64,000 nucleotides of DNA from Trichococcus shcherbakoviae (GTDB taxonomy: Bacteria; Bacillota; Bacilli; Lactobacillales; Aerococcaceae), in assembly GCF_963666195.1 (NCBI RefSeq), contig NZ_OY762653.1, positions 2,406,501 to 2,470,500 of the forward strand, written 5' to 3'. This document shows, piece by piece, positions 17,705 to 27,455 of this stretch; position 1 is the stretch's first letter, and every line of letters starts with the position of its first letter. The notes under the pieces were generated by a model. It saw nothing but the letters and a program-made list of their open reading frames with translations. It made no database searches and was not told the DNA's origin. The translations under genes and the position numbers were made by a program.

Positions 17705-18520
17705 GTGGAATTAACCTTAAGAGAAATACTGTCTTATGGAACGGTCAGAATCGAATGCACGGGGAAAAATAATCATGTTACGGCGGGGACAGGATATGTA
17801 GTTGAGTTCGAAAAGGATGGAGATACAAATATCTCCATCACGGCGCTCATCACCAATAAGAGTGTGATCAAAGGTGCCGAAAAAGGTAGGCTTGTTTTTA
17901 CGCAAGAAACTGAAGATGGTGCGCCTGATGATAGAAATCACCATAAAGTATCGTTAAGCCAATTCGAAAAAAAGTGGGTGATGCATCCGGATCCCGGTGT
18001 CGATTTGTGCGCGTTGCCGATAGATAAGCTTGTCCTGAAAGCAGAAGCCAAGGGCATCCAGCTGTTTTATCCAGTGATTACGATGGACTTGATTCCAACA
18101 GAGAAACAACTCGATGAATTGGATACAATGGAGACAATTACCACTGCAGGTTATCCTGATGGGTTATGGGACGCGGTCAACAATAGACCCGTTTTAAGAA
18201 GTGGTGTGACAGCTACGCACCCAATAATGGATTATAATGGCAAGCAAGAATTCCTGATAGATGCTCCCACCATGCCAGGCACGAGCGGTTCACCGGTTTT
18301 CATCATCGATGAGAATGGTTATATCGATCGCGACGGAAATTACTATCCGAATGAAGACCGCATCCTGTTCTTGGGCACGCTCTCTGCAGGTCCGCATGCA
18401 GCACCGGAAGGCCTACCGAAGAAGAGTGATATTACCGCGACTGTTTCACCACACCTGCCGAGTAACCTCGGACTGGTGATCAAATCCAGCCGTATTTTGG
18501 AACTGGCAGCATTATTTTGA
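17705..18520 (+). CDS. Trypsin-fold (S1-like) protein with a substituted catalytic histidine
   Basis: This is a cytosolic-looking 271-residue protein without a signal peptide. It has GTGYVVEF then TALITNKSVIKGAEKG, where trypsin-like peptidases have TNKHVVKGA. The catalytic His is therefore replaced by Ser. The Asp candidate (PGVDLCALPI) and the nucleophile motif (PGTSGSPVFII) are intact. I chose GTG at 17705 because AAAGGAG lies 7 bases upstream; the longer frame from 17627 lacks a ribosome site. It may be a pseudo-protease that binds peptides, or it may use another base. It stands alone between the small paralogs and a hairpin-repeat array. Confidence 0.72.
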   Translation: MELTLREILSYGTVRIECTGKNNHVTAGTGYVVEFEKDGDTNISITALITNKSVIKGAEKGRLVFTQETEDGAPDDRNHHKVSLSQFEKKWVMHPDPGVDLCALPIDKLVLKAEAKGIQLFYPVITMDLIPTEKQLDELDTMETITTAGYPDGLWDAVNNRPVLRSGVTATHPIMDYNGKQEFLIDAPTMPGTSGSPVFIIDENGYIDRDGNYYPNEDRILFLGTLSAGPHAAPEGLPKKSDITATVSPHLPSNLGLVIKSSRILELAALF

Positions 18521-18604
18521 ACAAATGGTTTATGTAAAAGAGAAGGGTGATCGCCTGTCGATGGCGGTCGGTCTTCTTTTTTTTGAGCTATGGCGCGCGG
18601 GAGC

Positions 18605-19185
18605 CAGCCAGCTCCGACGGAGCGAGCTCTCATCGGAAGACAGCCATGCGTCGGTTAGCTCAACTCCGGGGAGCGAATGCTGGCCGGAGGAGGATGCGTG
18701 GAGTGTGGCTGTACTCCTGCGAAGCGGCGGTGGTCGGAGGTAATCGTCATTTGGGATCTTCTCCTCCGGCAGAAGTATGGTTCACCGGAGGAAATCACAG
18801 CTCCGATGGAGCGAGCCCTCATCGGAAGACAGCTATGCGTCGGCTAGCTCAACTCCGGAGAGAGAATGCTGGCCGGAGGAGGATGCGTGGAGGGTGGCTG
18901 TACTCCTGCGAAGCGGCGGTGGTCGGAGGTAACCGTCATTTGGGATGTTCTCTTCCGGCGGAAATATGGTTCACCGGAGGAAATCACAGCTCCGATGGAG
19001 CGAGCCCTCATCGGAAGACAGCCTTGCGTTGGCTAACTCAACTCCGATGAGAGAATGCTAGCCGGAGGAGGATAAGTTGCGGGCGGCTGTACTCCTGCGA
19101 AACGGCGGTGGTCGGAGGTAACCGTCATTTGGGATGTCCTCTTCCGGCGGAAATATGGTTCACCGGAGGAGGGCGGCAACACCGA
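18605..19185. repeat. CTCCGG hairpin-repeat array, three units
   Basis: Three tandem units of about 186-191 bp, found by the recurring GCGAAGCGGCGGTGGTCGG core near 18718, 18904 and 19095. Each unit is a chain of stem-loops with CTCCG/CGGAG arms. One has loop GAGCGAATGCTGGC, another has loop GCGAAGC, and one starts CTCCGATGGAGC with CTCATCGG. An ORF of 167 codons runs through it but is only an open frame in repeats. Confidence 0.85.
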
Positions 19186-19204
19186 TGACAATATATAAGC
19201 ATAA

Positions 19205-19255
19205 GATAAAAAGCTAAGTCCCCTGCCTACAAACGTGGAGACTTAGCTTTTTATC
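19205..19255. terminator. 16-bp perfect hairpin, likely bidirectional terminator
   Basis: GATAAAAAGCTAAGTC at 19205-19220 pairs with GACTTAGCTTTTTATC at 19240-19255, with A- and T-runs on either side. No gene lies directly next to it; it follows the repeat array behind the trypsin-fold gene. Confidence 0.65.
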
Positions 19256-19264
19256 TGTACTGGA

Positions 19265-19650
19265 GTGCGAGCAATGGAGCCACTATGGCAAGAGATGAAT
19301 ATTGCAAATGGATAGAGCCACCTGTGCGAATGATGGGGCCGGCGAGTGCATGAAGGAGAGCCACCAAGTGCGACCCTGGTTACCGTTCATTGAAAAATGC
19401 TAGAGCTAAACTGAATTGAACAGTTTCCAATGATTAAGATTGAATATTTTCGCCAAAGTTGAATATTGCAAATAGATAGAGCCACTTGTGCAGAGAAATG
19501 TACCACCAAATGCAAAGCTTTTTACCACTCTCAGCGAAGAGGTTACCAGTTGTTGTATCTAAGCCACCATTTCCACCGATCGTATCAAGTGGTAACATCC
19601 GTGGCACTCTGTGGTAATTCTCGTGTCATTGACTGGTAAGTATTCTGTCA
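19265..19650. repeat. Degenerate short-repeat tract, possible IS21-type end remnant
   Basis: Near-copies of GATAGAGCCACTTGTGC and AATATTGCAAATGGATAG occur at about 19298-19330 and 19460-19495, followed by several GTGGTAA/TGGTAAC motifs to 19650. Similar wording occurs near 15425 and 16855. Multiple short subterminal repeats are typical of IS21-family ends, but no transposase is left, so this is a guess. Confidence 0.3.
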
Positions 19651-19724
19651 TTGGTGGTAATTGGCTTGGCGGAGCATGTTGCAGATGAACAGAGCCTCAT
19701 ATCTGGGTGAAAAGAACCCACCTC

Positions 19725-19875
19725 GATTACTCCACCTCCGATGAGAATGTTTTGGCCGGAGCTAGTCAATTTCCGCACGCCTGAAGTACGGTGAGGCCAC
19801 GCTGATAGGAGGTAGGTATATTTTCGGATTTCCTGCTCCTGCGAAAGAGCTGCTCGTCGGAGCTGAGCTATTAGG
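19725..19875. repeat. Degenerate single copy of the CTCCGG hairpin repeat
   Basis: CTCCGATGAGAATGTTTTGG followed by CCGGAG gives the second-type hairpin with a conserved GAGAATGTT loop. A broken third hairpin follows. Confidence 0.6.
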
Positions 19876-19934
19876 ACACAACAGTCAAGTTCTCTATGTC
19901 GGAATATTACCAAAACAAATCTGAAAACAACTAT

Positions 19935-19989
19935 TATAAAAACGCTTTCCAATTTATACTTAAGCCATTCAAAGTAAAGCGGTTACAAA
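19935..19989 (+). promoter_or_regulatory. Two cre/LacI-type operator-like sites before the sugar symporter
   Basis: TATAAAAACGCTTTCCA at 19935-19951 and GTAAAGCGGTTACA at about 19974-19987 both look like CcpA/LacI-family operators; the second is nearly palindromic. TATACT at 19955-19960 may be the -10 box between them. This suggests catabolite repression of the symporter operon. Confidence 0.5.
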
Positions 19990-20018
19990 TTTGGAAAAAC
20001 ATCTAAGGAGGATTAGAA

Positions 20019-21449
20019 ATGGCTACAGAAGCAAAAGTAGGAAAGGTAACTTTAGCGGTTCCATCAAACCAAGAATATGTTGATGGTATCAAGAGCGCAC
20101 CGGCATTTGGAATCAAAGATAAACTCGGTTACATGTTCGGGGATTTAGGGTTTAATTCATTACAAGTACTGGTCAACACGTACTTAATGATTTTCTTCGT
20201 TAATATCGTGCAAATAACACCGGTACATTTTTCACTTATTATCGCGATTTGTAAGGCATCAGATGCAATCAATGATCCCTTTATCGGAAGGGTAGTGGAT
20301 AACAAAGCGGGCTCTAAATTTGGTAAGTACAAGCCATTCTTAATGAAATACTTGTTACCATATCTCGTAACTACAATTTTATTATTTGTGAACTTAGCTA
20401 GCGCACCTTACGCTGTCAAAATCGGCTATGCCCTTATCACCTACTTCATTTGGGGAATCGTGGGAACGTTCATTAATGTACCATATGGTGCCATGCTGAG
20501 CTCCATTACAGCTGACATGAAAGGCAGAACCGATCTGTCAAACTTCAGAAGTATCGGATCTGTGATGGCAAACGTCATAGTGACCTCCATTGCACCGTTA
20601 ATCTTGTTCGATCAAATGGACAATCCGGTCGCAAGTCAATTTGTTGTCTTAGCCATTATCTTGTCCGTATTCACTGCCGTCTGCTTGTTCTTGACCCATA
20701 TTTTGGTAAGAGAGCGTATCGTTATACCTGATAAAACAGATGAACAAAAGAGCATCAACTATTTCAAAATTATGAAAACGTTTGTGAAGAATCGTCCGAT
20801 GATTGCAGTTATTTCTGCTTATATCATTACGAAATTCTTTATTCAAACAACCGGCATCATGAACCAGTATGTCTTCATGAGTCACTACCGTGCAACGGAG
20901 CAACTCGCAGCACTTGGTTTAGCAACCTTGATTCCGATAGTTGCGGCTATGTTTATTGTTAAGCCGATGATTAACCGTTTTGGGAAAAAGAACCTTGTGA
21001 CATGGCCGGCACTATTGGCAGCGGCATCATTCGCAGTAAATGCAGTTTTCCCTGTCTCATCGACCATGTATATTTTCTTCCAATTGTTGGGGCAATTTTT
21101 TGTAGGGTTCTTCAGTCTGTTGATTTGGTCGTTGATAGCTGATGCTGTGGACTACCAAGCATACCTTACAAAAGACCGTAATGACGGAACTATTTGCGCC
21201 ACTATAACGTTCCTGGTATTCCTTGTTTCCAGTCTGTCCACATCGATGATTGCGCTATTGCTGGATGTTGTCGGTTATGATGTAGCGCTCGGAGCCGCAC
21301 AAACGACAGAAGTCGCTTCGTCCATCAAGATGTTGGGTGGTATCTTACCGGTCATTGGAGCAGTTCTCATTTTTGTTTGCTTCCACTTTATCTACAACAT
21401 GACGGATGCAGAAATGCAAAAGATTTCTCAAGAGGTTAATGGACTATAA
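20019..21449 (+). CDS. GPH-family glycoside/pentoside/hexuronide:cation symporter (MFS)
   Basis: This 476-residue protein has about 12 membrane helices. GPH hallmarks are KLGYMFGDLGFNSL near residue 33, DAINDPFIGRVVDNKAGSKFGKYKPF near residue 83 (core DPFIGRVVD) and WGIVGTFINVPYGAM. It should import a sugar or glycoside with Na+ or H+. CTAAGGAGG lies before the ATG. It is 22 bp upstream of an MBL-fold hydrolase, with a convergent AraC regulator beyond, forming a small sugar-use module. Substrate unknown. Confidence 0.9.
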   Translation: MATEAKVGKVTLAVPSNQEYVDGIKSAPAFGIKDKLGYMFGDLGFNSLQVLVNTYLMIFFVNIVQITPVHFSLIIAICKASDAINDPFIGRVVDNKAGSKFGKYKPFLMKYLLPYLVTTILLFVNLASAPYAVKIGYALITYFIWGIVGTFINVPYGAMLSSITADMKGRTDLSNFRSIGSVMANVIVTSIAPLILFDQMDNPVASQFVVLAIILSVFTAVCLFLTHILVRERIVIPDKTDEQKSINYFKIMKTFVKNRPMIAVISAYIITKFFIQTTGIMNQYVFMSHYRATEQLAALGLATLIPIVAAMFIVKPMINRFGKKNLVTWPALLAAASFAVNAVFPVSSTMYIFFQLLGQFFVGFFSLLIWSLIADAVDYQAYLTKDRNDGTICATITFLVFLVSSLSTSMIALLLDVVGYDVALGAAQTTEVASSIKMLGGILPVIGAVLIFVCFHFIYNMTDAEMQKISQEVNGL

Positions 21450-21471
21450 AAAATAGAAAGGGTGATTTGAT

Positions 21472-22314
21472 TTGGCAGTAAACACAACTCCCAAAATCGA
21501 GAAACAAATAACACAAATTAACGAAAATACTTGGAACATCAGCGACTATTTTTTGGATAACTATTATGTCGCAGTTGGAGACGAGTACGCTGCCCTGATT
21601 GATACCGGAGCCGGAATCGGCAACATCATAGACGATGTCCGTAAAATCACGGACAAACCGATCAAAGTGCTGTTAACGCACGGCCATTTGGATCATTTGG
21701 GAGGCATGTACGCTTTTGATGAGGCCTACATGCACGAAAGGGATGACCAACTGTATCAGGAGCATTATCCGAGCGTAGCCATGCGGAAATGGTATATCGA
21801 AACCCGCGTTCCCATTCGTTTCCCTGGTGAAGGGCATATCGAAGCGTTGGTTGAACAATTGCCGGAAGAAAAAGATTTGACCTTGTTCCCGTATATTCCT
21901 ATCAAGGAAGGGGACACAATTGACCTCGGAAATCGTATCTTGGAAATTTATGAAACTCCGGGCCATTCTCCTGGGCATGTCTCTTATCTTGACCGCACCA
22001 ACCGCCTGTTATTCAGTGGGGATACTATTAATGACAGCATCATTATTTTCAATAAAGAAGGCGGGAATCGCGAAGAACTAGAAATTTATTCCCACTCGAT
22101 CAAAAAACTTTGGGATTTGAGCGATGCTTATGACACTCTTTTGGTAGGGCATGAAAATCCCGTAATGCACAAAGAGGTGGTCAAAGATTATTTGGAACTT
22201 ACAGCCGGGATTCTTGAAGGTACTCTAACCGGCCAATACGAAGAAATCGGCTTCCGCAAAGGCGAAGTCGTTCGTCAAAATGGCATCGAACTCTGGTATA
22301 AATGCGATGCGTAA
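21472..22314 (+). CDS. MBL-fold metallo-hydrolase
   Basis: This 280-residue cytosolic hydrolase has the zinc motif LTHGHLDHLGG near residue 66, TPGHSPGHVSYL near residue 165, LFSGDTIND and LLVGHENPVM, giving the full His/Asp set of the metallo-beta-lactamase fold. The start is TTG at 21472 after AAAGGGTG. In operon with the GPH symporter it may hydrolyse a lactone, a phosphorylated or an esterified sugar. The exact reaction cannot be read. Confidence 0.85.
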   Translation: MAVNTTPKIEKQITQINENTWNISDYFLDNYYVAVGDEYAALIDTGAGIGNIIDDVRKITDKPIKVLLTHGHLDHLGGMYAFDEAYMHERDDQLYQEHYPSVAMRKWYIETRVPIRFPGEGHIEALVEQLPEEKDLTLFPYIPIKEGDTIDLGNRILEIYETPGHSPGHVSYLDRTNRLLFSGDTINDSIIIFNKEGGNREELEIYSHSIKKLWDLSDAYDTLLVGHENPVMHKEVVKDYLELTAGILEGTLTGQYEEIGFRKGEVVRQNGIELWYKCDA

Positions 22315-22321
22315 CAAAACA

Positions 22322-22360
22322 GGAGATCAGACACGTCGTCTGGTCTCCTATTTATTTTTT
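22322..22360 (+). terminator. Terminator between MBL hydrolase and AraC gene
   Basis: GGAGATCAGAC at 22322-22332 pairs with GTCTGGTCTCC at 22338-22348 (one T-G wobble, 5-base loop), then TATTTATTTTTT. It ends the symporter operon and overlaps the end of the convergent AraC gene. Confidence 0.85.
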
Positions 22361-23082
22361 CGAAATTGCCCGGGAGTTACACCGGCAAACTTACGAAACA
22401 CTTTCCCGAAATAGCTCGCATCAGAAAAACCAACTTCATAGGCTACATCCGTTACTGAAAATTGGGAACTGCGTAAATAGATTTTCGCTAATGCTATCCG
22501 ACGTTCGTTAATGATATCGGTGATGTTTCGCCCGGTTTCTGCCTTGAATTTTTTTTGGAGATAATCGGGATTAAGATGCAGGTGATCCGCCAAAATGTGC
22601 GTTGTCAAAACATTCTTGATATTTAGATCTATCAATGTCAACACTTTGGTCGAAAAATCGCTTGTTTGAATCCGCTTCAATGATTGAACATATTCGCAAT
22701 ACGTATCAATCATTGTGCAGGTTATTGCAAAAGCTTCATCCGGTTTTTTCATCTGATTAATAGTCTCGATGTGTACCAATGAAAGGGAATAGGCAAATAC
22801 ACTTGGAGCCAACAGATCCAACAAAGCGGAGTAGATTAACCCATGGAAGAACTGCGTACGGCCTATAGCGGCTGCCAACAAATCTTCCGGTGGGACATAA
22901 TTTTGGTGATCATAGGCAATGTATTCATAGAAACGAGCCATCGCTTCTTTAGCTTCCTTCGGGTTATTATTGCTAATTGCTTCTTTGAACAACAAGATGT
23001 AATCCAATCGCTCGTATACAGTCTGTAAATGATTGTGATCATGAATTGTATTTTCGAGAAAGACTTGATATTTATGCGCCAT
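22348..23082 (-). CDS. AraC-family transcriptional regulator
   Basis: This 244-residue protein has a C-terminal double helix-turn-helix, with HILADHLHLNPDYLQKKFK near residue 170 and SVTDVAYEVGFSDASYFGKVFRK near residue 215 (core VAYEVGFSDASYFG), ending GVTPGQFRKNK. The N-terminal part is helical and matches no sugar-binding cupin I know. The start ATG has TAAGGAGG 6-7 bases upstream. It is convergent with the symporter operon, so it plausibly activates that operon in response to its substrate. Confidence 0.88.
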   Translation of the reverse strand: MAHKYQVFLENTIHDHNHLQTVYERLDYILLFKEAISNNNPKEAKEAMARFYEYIAYDHQNYVPPEDLLAAAIGRTQFFHGLIYSALLDLLAPSVFAYSLSLVHIETINQMKKPDEAFAITCTMIDTYCEYVQSLKRIQTSDFSTKVLTLIDLNIKNVLTTHILADHLHLNPDYLQKKFKAETGRNITDIINERRIALAKIYLRSSQFSVTDVAYEVGFSDASYFGKVFRKFAGVTPGQFRKNK

Positions 23083-23204
23083 ATGCTGCCTCCTTATAGA
23101 ATTATTCTATAGCTTGTAACCGATTTCGTAAAGGGTTGGAAGGGAAGCTTCAATTTTAGGACTTATTTCTGAGCTGGTAGACGGAAAGATCTTGCGCCTG
23201 GCCC

Positions 23205-23400
23205 GGGCTGCCCAGCTCCGATGAGCAGAGGGCTCATCGGAAGACAGTATTGTTCCGGGAAGTTCAACTCCAGGGAGCAGATGCTGGCCGGAGGTGGGTG
23301 CGGGAAGGAGGGTGTAGTTCGGCGAAGCCGCTGTTGTCAGAGGTGATGATCATTTTGGATGTCTGATTTCCAGAGAAGAAGTTATGTCCGGATTTCAGGG
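23205..23400. repeat. Single CTCCGG hairpin-repeat unit
   Basis: CTCCGATGAGC/GCTCATCGG, CTCCAGGGAGCAGATGCTGG/CCGGAG and GGCGAAGCCGC followed by a mismatched arm. It is more diverged than the arrays at 33 and 44 kb. Confidence 0.7.
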
Positions 23401-23515
23401 TGGATTCTGAGTACGGCCTTTCGATGGAAAAGGGCTTCATCGGACAAACACATGTATATTAATGACAGAGCTTCGGCGAAGCCTCACATTCAAAGAAATA
23501 TTAATTTAGATTAAC

Positions 23516-23570
23516 AAGAAAATCTGCCTAAATCCTTCGCGTAAGGTATTTAGACAGATTTTCTTTTTGT
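23516..23570. terminator. Bidirectional-looking terminator hairpin
   Basis: AAGAAAATCTG pairs with CAGATTTTCTT and CTAAAT with ATTTAG around a CGCGTA loop, followed by TTTTTGTTTT. It isolates the DSR2 gene from the region to its left. Confidence 0.75.
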
Positions 23571-23821
23571 TTTCCGTGCTAGTGATTTTCTGCAACGTAT
23601 CTCATATTAGCTATAAAAACAAGGGATTGAAGAAATTTGTTTTAACAAATTTTAAGCATAGTTTAATAGGATATGGTGTAGTAAAATTGAATTTAAGAAT
23701 TATAGTATTTTAAATAATATTTAATATAGGTATTCCAAATGATGTTGGTGTTCAATGATTGAACATATTTGGGAGAAATTGGGAGTTTTTGGAATTTATG
23801 TATTAAAATTTTTTTGTACCA

Positions 23822-23827
23822 TATAAT
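23822..23827 (+). promoter_or_regulatory. Candidate -10 box for the DSR2 gene
   Basis: A perfect TATAAT about 50 bases before the start codon. The expected -35 position holds only TGTATT, so the promoter is weak or activator-dependent. Confidence 0.35.
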
Positions 23828-23874
23828 ACGGAGCTTTATTTAATTACGATGTTACTAGAAATGGGGGCGTGTTT

Positions 23875-26826
23875 GTGAAAAAGTATAGAGAATATATCAA
23901 AGAAATAGCGAGAGCTTCAAAATATGGGAAGCTAGTTTTCTTCGTTGGGGCGGGTCTTTCAACGCTTTCTGAATATCCACAATGGTGGGAATTGGTAGAT
24001 AGATACTTCAATGAACTTTATGGTAAGAAAAAAGAGGGTGATTTTTCTACAGATGAATATTTAAAGATACCTCAAATCTTTTATGATGTAAAAGGTGAAG
24101 AAGCTTATGATAAGATACTGAACGATATTTTTAGTGTTGATAAAAATCCCAACCCGATACATTTTAAGATTCTCGCTATGAATCCTGTACATATTATCAC
24201 TACAAACTACGATAATTTGATAGATAAGACATGCTTGCAGCGAGGCAAGTATTATAGTCATATTAGTGCAGAAGAAGATGTTGCTTTAGCCCCTTCATCA
24301 AGGTATCTACTAAAAGTACACGGTGATTTTAGTAGGGGGATTAAAGGTGAAAATGTTGTACTAAAAGAAAGCGATTATATGAATTACGACTTAAACTCGC
24401 CACTTATTAGTAACCTTATGAAAACAATTATGGCTACACACACTATTGTATTTATCGGTTATGGAGTAGGTGACTACAATATTAATCTTCTATTAAACTG
24501 GGTTAAGCAATTACAAAAGGAGGGATATAATAAACCGTTTTTTATTAGAACAGATCATGAGAAAATTGAAGAAAATGATGTTGTTTATTATGAAAATAAA
24601 GGCCTAAGAATAATTGACTCAGCAAGCATCAAAGAAACAGAAAAAGATGATTATATGGAACGCTATGACTCTGTTATGGATCTGTTAATTGAAACTAGGG
24701 ATAATGATAATTTAACTTCTGATGATGATGTAATAGATTACATTTATCAGAAGTTGAGTCCTCTATTTGTGTTGAAAAATATAAGGAAAAACGACTTGAA
24801 GTATGTTTTTGAATTTGATTATCATTTTGAAGTTAATGGAATGGTGGTCAAACATAAGAATAAGGGATTCGGTTATTTGGAACATTTTTTTGAAATTAAA
24901 GAAAAAATGCCTAGAAAACTATCTTATGAAACAAAAAATAAGTTCGAGAAAATCACTAATTTTTTTGATGCCAATAAAATAATCTGCATGGCAGATAACT
25001 CGGATAATAGAATGATTGACACTTCCTTTACAATTGATAGTCCCGCCTATAATAATGACTATGAAGAAATGGAAAGGATTGTTCAAAATAATACATGTAA
25101 CATGGAAGCGGATTATGAGAAGGCTTTTTATTTAGCCTGTCTTGGGATGTGGGAGGAATCTTATAATCTTTATTCAGAACTTTTGTCAGAAGCAACTGAT
25201 GAATCAAATTGGTGGATACATTATCTTTCGCAAATTAATAGGTATAGATTGTATCAATCAATAATTCAATCAAAAGATTATTTTGGCGGAATAGGTCAGT
25301 TCACACATAGGGGGTTATATAAGCCTTTTACTGATGATTTTTTAAATAGACTTGAAAGTGAAATGAAAAATTTTGACGTTGATGAGATTTTTCAAAGCAT
25401 GCCTTACAAGTTTCAAGAAAGATATAAGATACTTGAATTCTTAAGTGATAACCAGTTTCTTTATGAAGATACTGTAAAACTTTTTGAATTGACAAATAAG
25501 ATTCATAATGAAATCCATAAAGGTATGTATTCTATGGGGAACTTAACTTCAGATATTGATGTTCAATTTAGGCTGAATGATAATATTCGGTTTCTTTATG
25601 AAAATAGTTTATGGTCAGTGAACTTTAAAGAAATAAAACAATATATTCGCAGCTCTATTATTCTTCAATTTGAAAAAGCAGAATATGATCAAACTCGAGA
25701 TGAGGATGAGTTAGGTTTTTTTAAGGGGATAGTTAGATCAAACTTTCACATTGATTATTTTGACTTTGTGAGCATCACTAAATCATTCAATATAGACGAT
25801 GTGAAGTATATTGAGCGAATTTGTAAAATAGAACGCTTTACTTATTCAGACCTGGATAAAATAGAAAACTATATCACTCGTATAGCAAATAATTTAATTA
25901 AGTATTTTTCAAATGAAAACAACAATATTGTGTTTTATCATATTTTTATCCCTGAAGCGAAAACAGCGTTCTATTTTGCAAAGTATATAAAACTGTCAGA
26001 TAAAATTTTGATCAAACTTTTTAGGACGATATTATTTTATTATCCTGAATTTGATGCTGATATTAATACCAAATTTCTGTGGTTAAGCAGAATTACACAA
26101 AATAATGGTTTGCCTAAAAAAGCAATCCAAATAATTGAGGAATTTTTACTAGTGGAAGTTGAGAAACAAAGGGACAGCAAGTTTATTGAACAATCATCTT
26201 CGGGAGCACTGCCAATAAATTTTGCCAATCTGATTAAATATTACTATGAAGACTATACTTCAGAGGAACTATCGAATTATGCATTAACTCTTACCGACGA
26301 ATCAAAATATCAGATCGATTATATATATAAACTCTCCTCAATTCTATCACGAGATGCTAACGAGCATCTTTCGAGCATGAGAACAATAACAAATTTAGAT
26401 GAAATCATTGACAGTTGGAGAGTAGGGGCTCTAGAACATCTAACGGAATATGAAGATATCATTCTGAATTTCATAGAGGAACGTTTGAGTACTATTAGAA
26501 GCGACAAAGAAAAAGGTATACAAAAAATGTATGCAGACAATCATATTGTTACTTTTGCAATACAATATTTTATTGGAGAACTTAACAACTCTAAAATGAA
26601 AGATTTTGTCGGAATTGATGACGAATATGATCTGTTCGTTGATCCAGAGGACTTTGATTATAAAAAGTTTAAGGCGATTTGGTTGAAAAATTACAGTGAG
26701 GAACTATTAGAAAAAATATCAAAGGATAAAAATATGCGACCTCATTTAATAGAAATATTAAAAGAGCGTGTTAAAAATTCAAAAGATAAACGCTATCTAG
26801 ATATATTACTAAAATACTTTATGTAA
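23875..26826 (+). CDS. dsr2: DSR2-like defence-associated sirtuin (SIR2 NADase)
   Basis: This protein of about 983 residues has an N-terminal SIR2 domain: GKLVFFVGAGLSTLSEYPQW near residue 20, IITTNYDNLID (catalytic Asn) near 110 and YLLKVHGDF (catalytic His) near 149. The spacing and wording match the Bacillus subtilis DSR2 protein as I remember it. DSR2 degrades NAD+ when it senses phage tail-tube protein, killing the infected cell. The rest is a long helical region that in DSR2 assembles the tetramer and senses phage, ending KNSKDKRYLDILLKYFM. I prefer GTG at 23875 (GGGGG 7 bases upstream) over GTG at 23869. It is a single AT-rich gene between repeat regions, probably horizontally acquired. 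Confidence 0.9.
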   Translation: MKKYREYIKEIARASKYGKLVFFVGAGLSTLSEYPQWWELVDRYFNELYGKKKEGDFSTDEYLKIPQIFYDVKGEEAYDKILNDIFSVDKNPNPIHFKILAMNPVHIITTNYDNLIDKTCLQRGKYYSHISAEEDVALAPSSRYLLKVHGDFSRGIKGENVVLKESDYMNYDLNSPLISNLMKTIMATHTIVFIGYGVGDYNINLLLNWVKQLQKEGYNKPFFIRTDHEKIEENDVVYYENKGLRIIDSASIKETEKDDYMERYDSVMDLLIETRDNDNLTSDDDVIDYIYQKLSPLFVLKNIRKNDLKYVFEFDYHFEVNGMVVKHKNKGFGYLEHFFEIKEKMPRKLSYETKNKFEKITNFFDANKIICMADNSDNRMIDTSFTIDSPAYNNDYEEMERIVQNNTCNMEADYEKAFYLACLGMWEESYNLYSELLSEATDESNWWIHYLSQINRYRLYQSIIQSKDYFGGIGQFTHRGLYKPFTDDFLNRLESEMKNFDVDEIFQSMPYKFQERYKILEFLSDNQFLYEDTVKLFELTNKIHNEIHKGMYSMGNLTSDIDVQFRLNDNIRFLYENSLWSVNFKEIKQYIRSSIILQFEKAEYDQTRDEDELGFFKGIVRSNFHIDYFDFVSITKSFNIDDVKYIERICKIERFTYSDLDKIENYITRIANNLIKYFSNENNNIVFYHIFIPEAKTAFYFAKYIKLSDKILIKLFRTILFYYPEFDADINTKFLWLSRITQNNGLPKKAIQIIEEFLLVEVEKQRDSKFIEQSSSGALPINFANLIKYYYEDYTSEELSNYALTLTDESKYQIDYIYKLSSILSRDANEHLSSMRTITNLDEIIDSWRVGALEHLTEYEDIILNFIEERLSTIRSDKEKGIQKMYADNHIVTFAIQYFIGELNNSKMKDFVGIDDEYDLFVDPEDFDYKKFKAIWLKNYSEELLEKISKDKNMRPHLIEILKERVKNSKDKRYLDILLKYFM

Positions 26827-27455
26827 TGACAGTTTAGTTAAGCGAGCAATATATGTGTTCTATATTCTATTTGTAACAAAGCCAATTTGGATATTTTCTA
26901 TACTGAGGATACCGGAATTTTTGGAAAAGCTTCTATTCATAGAATCTAACAGGTTATTTGGCAATTATGCGTAATTTGGAGTAAGAAGCCAGCGTGGTTA
27001 CCTCAAATTCATTTCATTTAAAAATATACCTAGTTTAGTGCGTACAAGATATTGGCGTATTTGTGTTGTGAAAGCAGTAATGTACTATTAGGAACTGGGG
27101 GGCGCTGATGCTTATTAGCCCTATGCAGAGTATCAGCAACAGCGATGGAATAAACCAATACTTCGCCTAAGATACATCCAGAGAACTATCGATGTCTTCA
27201 CAGACAGAAGTGGAGCGTTATCAGAAATCGTTGGTTAAGAATTGCTTATTGAATGTGGCTGGGGAAGAAGCTACGAGTGAGTGTTAAACATTTTACGTTA
27301 TCATCAGAGAAGAGAATGGTTGCTGGAGAAGATTCAAGGTCAAGTGAGTAAATTCCAACGAAGTCAAGTCGACAAAAAGTGCTAATCTGTTTAGATGCAT
27401 AGCCCGGGGGCGTCAGCTCTCATAAAAATATAACATACATAATAGGAGACCAGTC
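26827..27455. other. Intergenic stretch, possible decayed gene
   Basis: About 630 bases after the DSR2 gene. Conceptual reading of 27080-27400 gives short broken frames (for example RWNKPILRLRYIQRTIDV) that I cannot assign. There is no terminator with a T-run and no known repeat. It may be a dead gene that came with the defence gene. Confidence 0.35.

Larger units (their letters stand above)
23083..23860. other. Intergenic region with one hairpin-repeat copy and a strong terminator
   Basis: This holds a diverged CTCCGATGAGC hairpin-repeat unit at about 23205-23400 (third hairpin near 23320) and a terminator at 23516-23570. An AT-rich 250-bp leader before the DSR2 gene follows. No gene is seen. 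Confidence 0.6.

Noticed and set aside
18547-19050. 167-codon plus-strand ORF
   Set aside because: It lies across tandem hairpin repeats, has repeated Arg/Gly-rich text copied from the units, and has no ribosome site.
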